Origin: JBBDXA01 sp040902585
GTDB taxonomy: Bacteria > Planctomycetota > Phycisphaerae > Phycisphaerales > Phycisphaeraceae
Length of the DNA stretch: 9,512 nucleotides
Assembly (NCBI GenBank): GCA_040902585.1
Contig: JBBDXA010000010.1
Coordinates: forward strand, 1 to 9,512
Direction of reading: 5' to 3'
The notes under the pieces were generated by a model. That model was not told the origin of the DNA and did no database searches. It saw only the letters and a program-made list of their open reading frames with translations. Positions 1-7,721 of the stretch are shown here, one piece after another. Position numbers and translations under genes: made by a program. How positions within the stretch are numbered: position 1 is the stretch's first letter; each line of letters starts with the position of its first letter.

Positions 1-48
1 GTACTGTTGAGAGGCCGCTCGGATCATTCTGTTTCAGGTTGAGTCGTG

Positions 49-1206
49 ATGGCAAAGACATCTTCGATCGCGGTCTTCGATGACGTTCGGCGTGCCTTGG
101 TGCTGCAGCGGATGGCGGTGCCGTCGCTCCAGGTCGGAGAGATCCTGGTGCGCGTGTCGATGTGTACGCTTTGCGGGAGCGACCTGCACACATTCACCGG
201 CCGGCGTTCGTGTTGTGGTTCGACCATTCTCGGCCACGAAGTGATCGGGCGTATCGAAGCGATCGCCGATGGCACCGAGCGAGTCGATTATCGCGGCAAG
301 CCGCTGAACCTCGGTGGCCGGGTCACATGGGCAGTCGCGGTCGGCTGCGGGACTTGTTTCTATTGTCAGCGCAACCTGCCTCAAAAGTGTGAACGGCTGG
401 TGAAGTACGGCCACGAGCCACTCAAGACAAGCAGGCATCTTCGCGGCGGGCTCTCTGAATACTGTGTGCTGGCCAGCGGCACGTCTGTCTTCACTCTGCC
501 CGACGACCTGCCGGACGAGGCGGCCTGCCCCGCCAACTGCGCGACGGCTACCGTCGCAGGGGCGCTGCGCGTCGGGGAAATGCAACCGGGTGAAACCGTC
601 TTGATCCAGGGTGCGGGCATGCTGGGGCTGACGGCCGCGGCGATGGCGTCGGCCCGCGGAGCGTCTAAGGTCATCGTGACGGATCCGGATGTGCGGCGGC
701 TGAAACTTGCCGAGGCTTTCGGCGCGACCGATCTGATTCCAATTGGCGAGGATGGGCGAACCATGGTCGCATCCGTCCGCGCGGCAACCGAAGGTCGCGG
801 CGCGGACCTGGCGATTGAACTCTCGGGCACGCCCGCCGCGATGGAGCGCAGCCCCGACAGCGTCCGCATCGGCGGGCGATGCGTCTTCGTCGGCGCGGTC
901 TTCCCCGATCGTGCGCTGTCGATCGATGGCGAGCAGATCGTCCGGCGCATGCTCACGCTTCGCGGCCTACACAACTATCACCCGGATGACCTGGGCGTTG
1001 CCCTGGATTTTCTGGCGGCGAATCATCGCCGGTTTCCCCTTGCCAGCCTCGTCACGGGCGAGTTCAACCTGCAACAGGTCCAGCAGGCCTTTGAACACGC
1101 CATCCAAAGCAACGCGGTGCGGGTTGCGGTACGCATGGAGTCTGATCCATTGCGAACGAAGCCAATTGAGCCGGCGTCCGTTGCCGGCCGCGCAGGCGAG
1201 GATTGA
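49..1206 (+). CDS. Zinc-dependent alcohol dehydrogenase, phosphonate-catabolism-associated type
   Basis: This is a medium-chain (MDR) zinc alcohol dehydrogenase of 385 residues. The N-terminal GroES-like domain has the catalytic-zinc residues Cys42 (in LCGSD) and His63-Glu64 (in GHE), and a likely third ligand near Cys164. The structural-zinc lobe has four cysteines at 100, 103, 106 and 114. A Rossmann nucleotide-binding motif, GAGMLG, lies at about 188-193, so NAD(P) use is expected. Its overall pattern and its place directly before phnDCE fit the family named putative phosphonate catabolism associated alcohol dehydrogenase (TIGR03366-like), whose substrate is not established. It might form phosphonoacetaldehyde from an alcohol such as 2-hydroxyethylphosphonate, or handle the acetaldehyde released by PhnX; both are inference. 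I chose ATG 49 over GTG 46 because AGG at 36-38 and GAG at 41-43 sit at better distances from it. The protein is soluble, with no signal peptide. Confidence 0.88.
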   Translation: MAKTSSIAVFDDVRRALVLQRMAVPSLQVGEILVRVSMCTLCGSDLHTFTGRRSCCGSTILGHEVIGRIEAIADGTERVDYRGKPLNLGGRVTWAVAVGCGTCFYCQRNLPQKCERLVKYGHEPLKTSRHLRGGLSEYCVLASGTSVFTLPDDLPDEAACPANCATATVAGALRVGEMQPGETVLIQGAGMLGLTAAAMASARGASKVIVTDPDVRRLKLAEAFGATDLIPIGEDGRTMVASVRAATEGRGADLAIELSGTPAAMERSPDSVRIGGRCVFVGAVFPDRALSIDGEQIVRRMLTLRGLHNYHPDDLGVALDFLAANHRRFPLASLVTGEFNLQQVQQAFEHAIQSNAVRVAVRMESDPLRTKPIEPASVAGRAGED

Positions 1207-1337
1207 TCCCCGGTTCCTGACGGGGCGCGGCTTTAGCGCAATCCTGACAGTGCCGCGGTAGAGTGGCCCTGGACATTCGGCGTTCCTCGCGAACCCACTT
1301 TCCACGATATCCTCTTCTTTCCCCGTCCGACTCTCCC
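1207..1337 (+). other. Gap between dehydrogenase and phnD, with a weak hairpin
   Basis: These 131 bases separate the dehydrogenase stop from the preferred phnD start. Two bases after the stop there is a 5-bp perfect inverted repeat, CCCCG (1208-1212) and CGGGG (1221-1225), with an 8-base loop. No T-tract follows, so it is at most a weak terminator or an RNA-stability element. I found no convincing -35/-10 pair. Because all genes point the same way, phnD may be transcribed from upstream or from a promoter here that I cannot recognise. Confidence 0.3.
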
Positions 1338-2279
1338 ATGCTGCAAGCCAGGCTTTTCATTTCGATCCTCCTTCTTCTATGTGCGATGGTTCCCCTCCCC
1401 GGTTGCGGCGGCGGCGCAAAGGAAGAAGTCGGCTCGGCGGCGCGGCCCCTGCGCGTCATGCTCATCCCAGCCTACGGCGGCACCCAGGAAGGCACGCTCT
1501 CAGACTTTCGCCCGCTCTTCCGCGCCATCACCGACGCCCAAGGCATTCACTTTGATATCCGCATCGGCAGCTCCTACGGCGCGGTCGTCGAAGCCATGGC
1601 CAATGAGCAGGTCGATATCGCCTGGTTCGGCGTGGTCAGCTACACGCAGGCAAAAGAACGCGGCGCGGCTGAGTTGCTCGCCGTCCCCGTCGATCACGGC
1701 AATGCCGTCTACTACTCCGCCATCCTGCACCGCGCTGACTCCGGCATGAAGACACTGACGGACCTGCGCGGCAAGCGAATGGCCTTCGGCGATCCGAGTT
1801 CATCGTCGGGCTTCAACTTCCCCGTGGCCATGATGCTCGATGCCGGCGTCAACCCCGCGACGGACCTGGGCACGGTCATCATGGCCGGCAATCACGCCTC
1901 TTCGATTGCCGCCCTGGTCAACGGCGAGGTGGATGCCGCCTGCACCCCGATGCTCAATTACGACCGAGCCGTCGAACAGAAAATCATCGATCCGAAAGTG
2001 ATCGTGCCCCTGAAGCTGAGCGACGGCATCCCCAATCCGCCCTTGGCGATGCATCCGAAGCTGCCGGCCGCGCTCAAACAGAAACTCCGCGAGGCGTTCA
2101 ACACACTGCACCAGCAGCCGAACATCAATCCGCAGATGATCAAAGGCGAGGGCGGCAAAGTGTACGAACGCTACGACGGCTTCTTCAGCGAACAGCCGTT
2201 CATCGATGCGATGAAGCGACTCAACCTGGTCACGGATGGTCTCCGCCAGCAGATGCTGGTCAAGGCGCAACAACGGTGA
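1338..2279 (+). CDS. phnD: PhnD, phosphate/phosphite/phosphonate ABC transporter binding lipoprotein
   Basis: This is the periplasmic solute-binding protein of a phosphonate ABC importer, 313 residues. Starting at ATG 1338 gives a classic lipoprotein signal: a short charged start, a hydrophobic run at about 6-20 and the lipobox LPGC with the lipidated cysteine at 23. An in-frame GTG at 1263 would add 25 residues before the signal and is less likely. Family signatures are GSSYGAVVEAM at about 77-87, DIAWFGVVSY at 93-102, and the serine-rich ligand loop GDPSSSSGFNFP at 151-162. That loop matches the segment whose Ser/Thr side chains grip the phosphonate head group in characterised PhnD proteins. 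The exact ligand (phosphonate, phosphite or phosphate) cannot be read from sequence, but phnX downstream favours phosphonate. There is no clear Shine-Dalgarno before the ATG. phnC follows after 12 bases, which indicates an operon. Confidence 0.93.
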   Translation: MLQARLFISILLLLCAMVPLPGCGGGAKEEVGSAARPLRVMLIPAYGGTQEGTLSDFRPLFRAITDAQGIHFDIRIGSSYGAVVEAMANEQVDIAWFGVVSYTQAKERGAAELLAVPVDHGNAVYYSAILHRADSGMKTLTDLRGKRMAFGDPSSSSGFNFPVAMMLDAGVNPATDLGTVIMAGNHASSIAALVNGEVDAACTPMLNYDRAVEQKIIDPKVIVPLKLSDGIPNPPLAMHPKLPAALKQKLREAFNTLHQQPNINPQMIKGEGGKVYERYDGFFSEQPFIDAMKRLNLVTDGLRQQMLVKAQQR

Positions 2280-2291
2280 GCGTGAGAGAAC

Positions 2292-3133
<842 letters not shown>

Positions 3134-3137
<4 letters not shown>

Positions 3138-4165
3138 GCGACAAGCCTCAACAGGTTCAAACCGCGCCCGCTGACGCGACGCCCTCGGCACCCCCGGTGC
3201 CGCCGGCCCAGTGGACGCTGCGCAAGCCATATGGCTGGAAGACGGTCGTGGCTCTGCTGGTGATCGCGGTGTTCATGACGGTGTCCGCTCAGCGCACGCA
3301 GATCGGCCAGGGCGTGATTAAACTGTTCGATGGCCTTGCGGATCTGGTGGTGACGGCGGCTGGCGTCAAACGGGAACCTTCGCCAATGGGTCGCGGATTG
3401 CGCAGCTTTGTCGAGCGTGCCTTTCCGCCTGTGATTTCTCGTGAACGTCCCGTTGAACTTTTGGGAAGGGATTTTGATCGCGATGATCTGCCCTGGTTCA
3501 GTTCGATCCAGCAGGTTGAAGTCGGCGGCAAGACGATGGAGGTACTCCACGAGCCGGTCGGCTACCTGATGTACGTGCTGGGTCTGATCGTAGACACCAT
3601 CGAGATTGCCATCTGGGGCACGCTGCTGGCGATGACGCTGGCGGTCCCGCTGGCGTGTCTGGGCGCTTCCAACTTCACTCCCAACAAGTTGACCTACACG
3701 CTGTCGCGCGGAACGTGCAACCTCTGTCGGTCGATCCCCGAACTGGTCAGTGCGTTGCTCTTCGTGGTGATGTTCGGAACGGGAGCGTTCGCGGGCGTGC
3801 TGGCGCTGGGAACGCACTGCGCGGGGTTCCTCGGCAAGTTCATCGCGGACGATATGGAGAACACGGACCGTGGCCCACAGGAAGCCCTCGCCAGCACCGG
3901 CGCAGGTCGACTGAAGGTGATCCGTTTCGCGGTCCTTCCGCAGATCATGCCGCAGGTCTTCGCGTACCTGCAATACATCCTGGAACGAAACGTGCGCACG
4001 GCGACCGTTCTGGGCATCGTCGGGGCAGGCGGCATCGGCCTGGAACTGATCATGCAGTGGAACATGTACAACTACGGCCACGCGACCACCATCCTGCTGG
4101 TCATTTTTGCGACCGTCATCGTGCTGGAACACCTGACGCAACGCCTGCGCCGCCGGATCATCTGA
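3134..4165 (+). CDS. phnE: PhnE, phosphonate ABC transporter permease
   Basis: This is the inner-membrane permease of the importer, 343 residues. It has a Pro/Ala-rich cytoplasmic start (about 10-26), a first membrane segment at about 36-52, and a long soluble stretch at about 53-140. The standard permease core follows, with hydrophobic segments near 145-180, 203-232, 290-308 and 318-332. The EAA-type coupling loop that contacts PhnC is at 250-273 (EALASTGAG then VLPQIMP), and RSIPELVSALLFVV at 199-212 is a strong PhnE signature. Typical PhnE proteins are about 260-290 residues. The excess here lies mostly in the N-terminal extension and in the region between the first and second membrane segments. 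GAGG at 3126-3129 gives a ribosome-binding site inside the end of phnC, and the start overlaps the phnC stop. Confidence 0.95.
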
Positions 4166-4181
4166 CCCAAAACAACCACAC

Positions 4182-4196
4182 GCCCGTTCCACGGGC
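4182..4196 (+). terminator. Possible terminator hairpin after phnE
   Basis: A perfect 6-bp inverted repeat, GCCCGT (4182-4187) and ACGGGC (4191-4196) with a 3-base TCC loop, begins 17 bases after the phnE stop. Only two T residues follow directly, so it lacks a proper U-tract and may be a partial terminator or a 3' end stabiliser. Its place between phnE and an AT-rich promoter-like gap makes it the likely end of the transporter transcript. Confidence 0.4.
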
Positions 4197-4225
4197 TTCG
4201 ACGCACGCCCCGGAATCATTTTGAT

Positions 4226-4244
4226 GAATTCACCCGGAATTCAC
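4226..4244 (+). repeat. Direct repeat of GAATTCAC with 11-bp period
   Basis: The 8-mer GAATTCAC occurs at 4226-4233 and again at 4237-4244, separated by CCG. The period is 11 bp, about one helical turn. The GAATTC cores also make it an inverted repeat, since each core is palindromic. The second copy ends 10 bases before the proposed -35 element, a position suited to a regulator-binding site. It could also be chance in a short AT-rich stretch. Confidence 0.35.
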
Positions 4245-4254
4245 AGAATACTAG

Positions 4255-4282
4255 TTGATTAAAAGTAAACTTTGTGTATTGT
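4255..4282 (+). promoter_or_regulatory. Putative sigma-70-like promoter for the pseudopilin-phoD-phnX block
   Basis: TTGATT at 4255-4260 (4 of 6 matches to TTGACA) is followed by a 16-base spacer and TATTGT at 4277-4282 (4 of 6 matches to TATAAT). This is the most AT-rich stretch nearby, in otherwise GC-rich DNA. It would give a 5' leader of roughly 90 bases before ATG 4379. Planctomycete promoter consensus is poorly defined, so this is a positional argument. I see no clear Pho box here. Confidence 0.4.
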
Positions 4283-4378
4283 TGGGAAATTGCAAGTCAT
4301 CGTTGCGCCTGCGGCCCAGCGACTGCCGTGCAAAGGGAGTTCGGAAAGGAACGGGAATTCGATTCAGGGATCTTGATC

Positions 4379-5155
4379 ATGGCAACGCCTACGCGCCAAA
4401 CAACTTCAGGCTTCACCCTGGTCGAAATGCTGCTGGTGGTGGCGATCATTGCGCTGCTGATTGCGATGCTGCTTCCGATGCTGTCCAGTGCCAAGTCCGC
4501 AGCCCGTTCCAGCGTCTGCATGACGCAGCAGAATCAGATTTTCGGCGCCATCGTTTCGTATGTGACTACCAACTCCAATCGATACCCGCCGCGGCGGAAC
4601 TGGGGTCGGTGGTACGACAACATCACCACCAAGACCCCCATCAATGCGATGCACGCCAATGCTTATTGGGGCGTCGCCTATGCGGATGCCTACGGCCGGG
4701 AAAGCCTCAGGCCGTTCTTCAGTTGTCCCGAGGCCTTGACTTCGGACCAGAACACGAGCAGTTCCAACGCAGCTCTCGGCTTCACCGATGGCAAGTTTGA
4801 AGATGGAAACATCTACTGCACCTATGGCTTCAACGGGCTGGACCTGCCTTATGCCACATCACAGGGTGTGCTGCCCGCTCCCTACTTCAACTATGCTCTG
4901 GGTACTCGCCCCGGACGCCTGCACAACCGTATTGCTGATCCTTCGAATCTCATCCTTTTTCAGGATGCATTTGAACACCTGCTCGATGGCAACGGCGACA
5001 TGCCCTGGAGTTTCACGCAGTGGGTCAGCGTGCAGAACCGCGAGTACTTCCGTCACAATATGAACCGCACCGGCAACGTCGTGTGGGCTGACGGCCACAG
5101 CGAAGCCGTCGCCAATACCTTTGCATGGACCGCCCAACCGTATGCCGGTCGCTGA
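4379..5155 (+). CDS. Pseudopilin-like protein with N-terminal methylation motif and C-terminal H-Xn-DG motif
   Basis: This 258-residue protein starts with a type IV pilin/type II secretion pseudopilin leader. After a 10-residue leader comes G11|FTLVE with the conserved Glu at mature position 5, then a hydrophobic helix through about residue 34. A prepilin peptidase would cleave after Gly11. The rest resembles the planctomycete pseudopilin-like family: a cysteine near the helix end (Cys47, RSSVCMTQQNQ), an FSCPEA motif near 114-119, and a C-terminal His226...Asp238-Gly239-His240 motif. The usual spacing is H-X9-DG; here it is H-X11-DG. The role of the family is not established. ATG 4379 is preferred because AGGGA at 4366-4370 lies 8 bases upstream and the methylation motif then falls at the right place; an in-frame ATG at 4274 would add 35 residues before the leader. 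phoD starts 25 bases after the stop, so the two are probably co-transcribed. Confidence 0.9.
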   Translation: MATPTRQTTSGFTLVEMLLVVAIIALLIAMLLPMLSSAKSAARSSVCMTQQNQIFGAIVSYVTTNSNRYPPRRNWGRWYDNITTKTPINAMHANAYWGVAYADAYGRESLRPFFSCPEALTSDQNTSSSNAALGFTDGKFEDGNIYCTYGFNGLDLPYATSQGVLPAPYFNYALGTRPGRLHNRIADPSNLILFQDAFEHLLDGNGDMPWSFTQWVSVQNREYFRHNMNRTGNVVWADGHSEAVANTFAWTAQPYAGR

Positions 5156-5165
5156 ATCGACTTCT

Positions 5166-5170
5166 AGAGG
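5166..5170 (+). promoter_or_regulatory. Ribosome-binding site setting the phoD start
   Basis: AGAGG lies 10 bases before ATG 5181. It favours this start over the in-frame ATG at 5121, which lies inside the previous gene, and over ATG 5202, which would place the twin-arginine motif almost at the N-terminus. Confidence 0.5.
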
Positions 5171-5180
5171 TTCCCATCCC

Positions 5181-6536
5181 ATGTCCTTGACCTGTTCACT
5201 TATGACGCGCCGATCGTTCCTCGCCACGGGCGCGTTTGCTGTCGGCCTGACATTACAACACGCGCCATCCGTCTTGGCGCAGCCCTCGCCTGCCCCAGCA
5301 ACGTCGCCCGTCGGCCCGATGGTCGGGCATGTCGATGAACACACCGCCTATCTCTGGTTCCGCCCCGGCAAAGCCATCAAAACACGACTCATCGTCCTTG
5401 CGGGTAGCGACCGGCAAGTCTTCGATCAGACGCTCCTCGCCGATGTGAACAATGACTTTTGCATCACCTGGCGCGTGGACAAGCTCACGCCTGACACGAG
5501 CTATCGCTACCGCATCATGGATGGCGCGCAGGTTCTGGTCGATCACCCGGGCTGCGTCTTTCGCACCGCGCCTGTGTCGAGTCAGCCGGCTCGCGTCGCG
5601 CTGGCGATCGGCTCCTGTGCCTCCAGCACCGAGTTCCCCGACATGTGGCGACGCATGGCGATCGAAGGGTGCGATGCGGTCGTCCTCGGCGGCGACACGC
5701 CCTACATCGACAGCTCCAAGATCGACGTCAACCGCGCCAAGCATCGCCAGTTCCTCGCCCAGCCCGGCCTGTCCGAACTGATTACATCGCATCCCGTCTG
5801 GGCCACGTGGGACGATCATGACTTCGGCCGAAACGACAGCGACGGCTCCAACGTCGATCGCGACACCATCCGCAAAGTCTTCACCGAATACCGCGCCCTC
5901 GCCAGCTTCGGCAACGGCAAGCAGGGCATCTACACCAGCTTCCGCCTAGGCCCCGTCGAACTGTTCCTCATCGATGCCCGCTACTTTTCCCAGACCGAAC
6001 CCTCGCCCGTTGCGCCTGATCAAAAGACGCTCCTGGGCAAGGACCAATGGAACTGGCTACGCGCCGCGCTCAAGGCGTCCGATGCGCCGTTCAAAATCCT
6101 GATGACCGGCATGGTTTGGCACAACAAGCCCAACAAAGAGAAGGACAAGTGGACGAGTTACATGGCCGAGCGCGATGCCCTTTTTGCATTCCTCGGCAAG
6201 GAGAAAATCACCGGTGTCATTCTCATCGGCGGCGATATCCACGTCTCCTGCCTGCTCAAGTACGACACCGCCGCCCAGGTTGGATACCCGCTTCATGAAT
6301 TCGTCAGCTCGCCGCTGCATCAGCGCATCCTGCCCGACCTGACGCCATCGAAAGAGCCGGGCCTGGTCTGGGCCCAGGCCAAGCCGAATGTGTTCCTTCG
6401 TGTTGTGGCGGACTCGACGCTGACGCCGGCCTCGCTCACGGCCACCTGGATTCAGCGCGACGGCACGCGCCTTCACGAAATCACGCTCGCCACCACGCAG
6501 TTGGCATCACCTGTCCCCGACGCTTCCAATCCGTAA
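5181..6536 (+). CDS. phoD: Tat-exported PhoD-family alkaline phosphatase/phosphodiesterase
   Basis: This is a 451-residue secreted metallophosphoesterase of the PhoD family. Its signal peptide carries a twin-arginine motif, TRRSFLA at 9-15, then a hydrophobic stretch and a VLA|Q cleavage site after Ala33, so export of the folded, metal-loaded enzyme is expected. A PhoD N-terminal beta domain spans roughly 42-130. The catalytic domain shows GSCAS at 144-148, where Cys146 matches the cysteine that binds iron in characterised PhoD. It also has GGDTPYID at 170-177, WATWDDHDFGRND at 207-219, and GGDIHVSC at 350-357. All expected metal-site motifs are present. Family members cleave phosphomonoesters and phosphodiesters using Fe3+ and Ca2+. 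Being 9 bases before phnX suggests a role in releasing phosphonate or phosphate from extracellular esters, which is inference. The symbol reflects family, not proven orthology. Confidence 0.92.
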   Translation: MSLTCSLMTRRSFLATGAFAVGLTLQHAPSVLAQPSPAPATSPVGPMVGHVDEHTAYLWFRPGKAIKTRLIVLAGSDRQVFDQTLLADVNNDFCITWRVDKLTPDTSYRYRIMDGAQVLVDHPGCVFRTAPVSSQPARVALAIGSCASSTEFPDMWRRMAIEGCDAVVLGGDTPYIDSSKIDVNRAKHRQFLAQPGLSELITSHPVWATWDDHDFGRNDSDGSNVDRDTIRKVFTEYRALASFGNGKQGIYTSFRLGPVELFLIDARYFSQTEPSPVAPDQKTLLGKDQWNWLRAALKASDAPFKILMTGMVWHNKPNKEKDKWTSYMAERDALFAFLGKEKITGVILIGGDIHVSCLLKYDTAAQVGYPLHEFVSSPLHQRILPDLTPSKEPGLVWAQAKPNVFLRVVADSTLTPASLTATWIQRDGTRLHEITLATTQLASPVPDASNP

Positions 6537-6545
6537 GATCACCAT

Positions 6546-7373
6546 ATGACCCGCAGTGAATCCTCCTTTCCCATCAAGGCGCTCATCGTTGACTGGGCCG
6601 GCACCGTTGTGGACTTCGGCAGCCTCGCGCCCGTCGCTTCCTTCATGCAGGTCTTCCGCGACGAAGGTGTGCCCATTTCCATCGCCCAGGCGCGCGAGCC
6701 GATGGGCTTGCACAAGCGCGATCACATCCGCGCTCTGACCCGCATGCCCGCCGTCGCCGCCGCCTGGCGCGCCAGGCATGATCATGACTGCGACGAGCGC
6801 GATGTCGATCGCATGTACGAGGCCTTCGTCCCCGCGCAGCTTGCCGCGCTGGATCAGCACAGCGATCTGATTCCGGGCCTGCTCCCGGTTGTGTTCGAGT
6901 GCCGAAGCCGCGGCATGAAGATCGGGTCGACCACCGGCTACGCGCAGAGCATGATCGACAAGGTTTCCGCTGCGGCGCGCGAGCAGGGCTTCGAGCCTGA
7001 CTCGATCGTGTGCGGAACCGATGCGCCCATCGGCAGGCCGGCGCCGTGGATGGCGCTGGAGGCGGCGCGACGCATGAATGTCTTCCCCATGAACGCGATC
7101 GTGAAGATCGATGACACCATCGCAGGCATCCACGAAGGTCGCAACGCGGGCATGTGGACCATCGGCGTCACCGCGACGGGGAACGAGGTCGGCTTGAGCG
7201 AATCCGATTTCGACCACTTGCCGCCGACGAAACGCGCGGAGTTACTCGATGGCGCCACCAAACGCATGCTCGCCGCCGGTGCTGACTTTGTGGTTCCCTC
7301 CATTGCCGACATCCTCCCCATCCTCGATCAGATCGCGGCTCGCGGCCAGGGGAACGCCCGCTCCTTAATGTAA
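6546..7373 (+). CDS. phnX: Phosphonoacetaldehyde hydrolase (phosphonatase)
   Basis: PhnX is a cytoplasmic HAD-superfamily enzyme that hydrolyses phosphonoacetaldehyde to acetaldehyde and phosphate, breaking the C-P bond. The 275-residue protein has the nucleophile Asp16 in DWAGT (16-20), the Schiff-base lysine Lys57 in PMGLHKRDH (52-60), the HAD motif II region STTGY at 128-132, and the acidic motif KIDDT at 187-191. These sit four residues later than Asp12, Lys53 and Asp186 of the Bacillus cereus enzyme, so the active site looks complete. The cap-domain lysine separates PhnX from ordinary HAD phosphatases. It begins 9 bases after phoD with no obvious Shine-Dalgarno, consistent with translation from a shared transcript. 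Its usual partner, the 2-aminoethylphosphonate transaminase PhnW, is not in this window. Confidence 0.96.
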   Translation: MTRSESSFPIKALIVDWAGTVVDFGSLAPVASFMQVFRDEGVPISIAQAREPMGLHKRDHIRALTRMPAVAAAWRARHDHDCDERDVDRMYEAFVPAQLAALDQHSDLIPGLLPVVFECRSRGMKIGSTTGYAQSMIDKVSAAAREQGFEPDSIVCGTDAPIGRPAPWMALEAARRMNVFPMNAIVKIDDTIAGIHEGRNAGMWTIGVTATGNEVGLSESDFDHLPPTKRAELLDGATKRMLAAGADFVVPSIADILPILDQIAARGQGNARSLM

Positions 7374-7375
7374 CG

Positions 7376-7406
7376 GGAACGACTGAGCGGCCCATACGAC
7401 CGTTCC
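7376..7406 (+). terminator. Hairpin just after phnX, possible transcript end
   Basis: GGAACG (7376-7381) pairs perfectly with CGTTCC (7401-7406), starting 3 bases after the phnX stop. The loop is 19 bases and no T-tract follows directly, so it is a weak intrinsic terminator candidate. An overlapping alternative pairing, GACTG (7381-7385) with CAGTC (7406-7410), competes with it. Confidence 0.3.
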
Positions 7407-7463
7407 AGTCGCCGATGGTAGCTACGCTATTTTGACACCTTTCCTCAACCGAGTGGTGCAAAG

Positions 7464-7508
7464 GCCGGGCTAGGTTCGTACTGACGAAGCTCCGGCGCAG
7501 AGATGCGC
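7464..7508 (+). ncRNA. Candidate structured RNA element, two adjacent hairpins
   Basis: The first hairpin pairs GCCGG (7464-7468) with CCGGC (7492-7496), GCT (7469-7471) with AGC (7488-7490), and TCGT (7476-7479) with ACGA (7484-7487). It is a 12-bp stem with a one-base bulge (T7491), a 4-base internal bulge and a 4-base loop. The second pairs GCGCA (7495-7499) with TGCGC (7504-7508) around GAGA, a GNRA-type tetraloop. The two share two bases at the junction, so both can form nearly fully. It matches no RNA family I can name, and a bidirectional terminator remains possible. Confidence 0.3.
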
Positions 7509-7721
7509 AAGATTCATCGGGCCGGGGATTGCGCGGACGGCTGTACTGTCTCTCCCAACGGACGCATCACGGCAGGTTTCGCCGCGTCAGGCAAGGCGCG
7601 ATTGGGTGGCAACTGCCCCAGCTCGCTGACGCGAGTGGAATCGTGCGTTGACTTGAGATGCCACGCCTGTGCGAAGGGTGAACTGCCTGAATCACAACTA
7701 TGAAGTTGACCAGCCTTCCGC

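Larger units (their letters stand above)
7374..7721. other. Convergent intergenic region with several hairpins, no convincing gene
   Basis: These 348 bases separate phnX (plus) from the DUF1501 gene (minus), so both transcripts should end here. No U-tract terminator is obvious on either strand. Hairpin-forming repeats lie at 7376-7406, 7464-7496, 7495-7508, 7570-7584, 7603-7620 and 7621-7636. An open frame at 7503-7703 (66 codons, six cysteines) has no family resemblance and no good ribosome-binding site, and its ATG lies in the loop and stem of a hairpin, so I do not call it a gene. The region could hold terminators, a structured RNA or decayed sequence. Confidence 0.5.

Noticed and set aside
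1..48. The tail of an upstream gene at the left edge (a frame ending TGA at 40-42 is open from base 1)
   Set aside because: Thirteen codons are too few to tell coding from chance, and another frame is also open through this stretch.
1263..1337. An upstream GTG start for phnD at 1263
   Set aside because: It would put 25 residues ahead of a complete lipoprotein signal peptide; ATG 1338 gives the normal layout.
4255..4800. A plus-strand open frame overlapping the pseudopilin gene in another frame
   Set aside because: The overlapping frame has the methylation motif and C-terminal DG motif, while this one has no domain and would begin at the proposed promoter.
7503..7703. A 66-codon open frame with six cysteines in the convergent gap
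   Set aside because: It has no family resemblance, no good ribosome-binding site, and its ATG overlaps a GNRA-capped hairpin. Codon use shows no clear coding bias. It is not excluded as a small protein, but unsupported.
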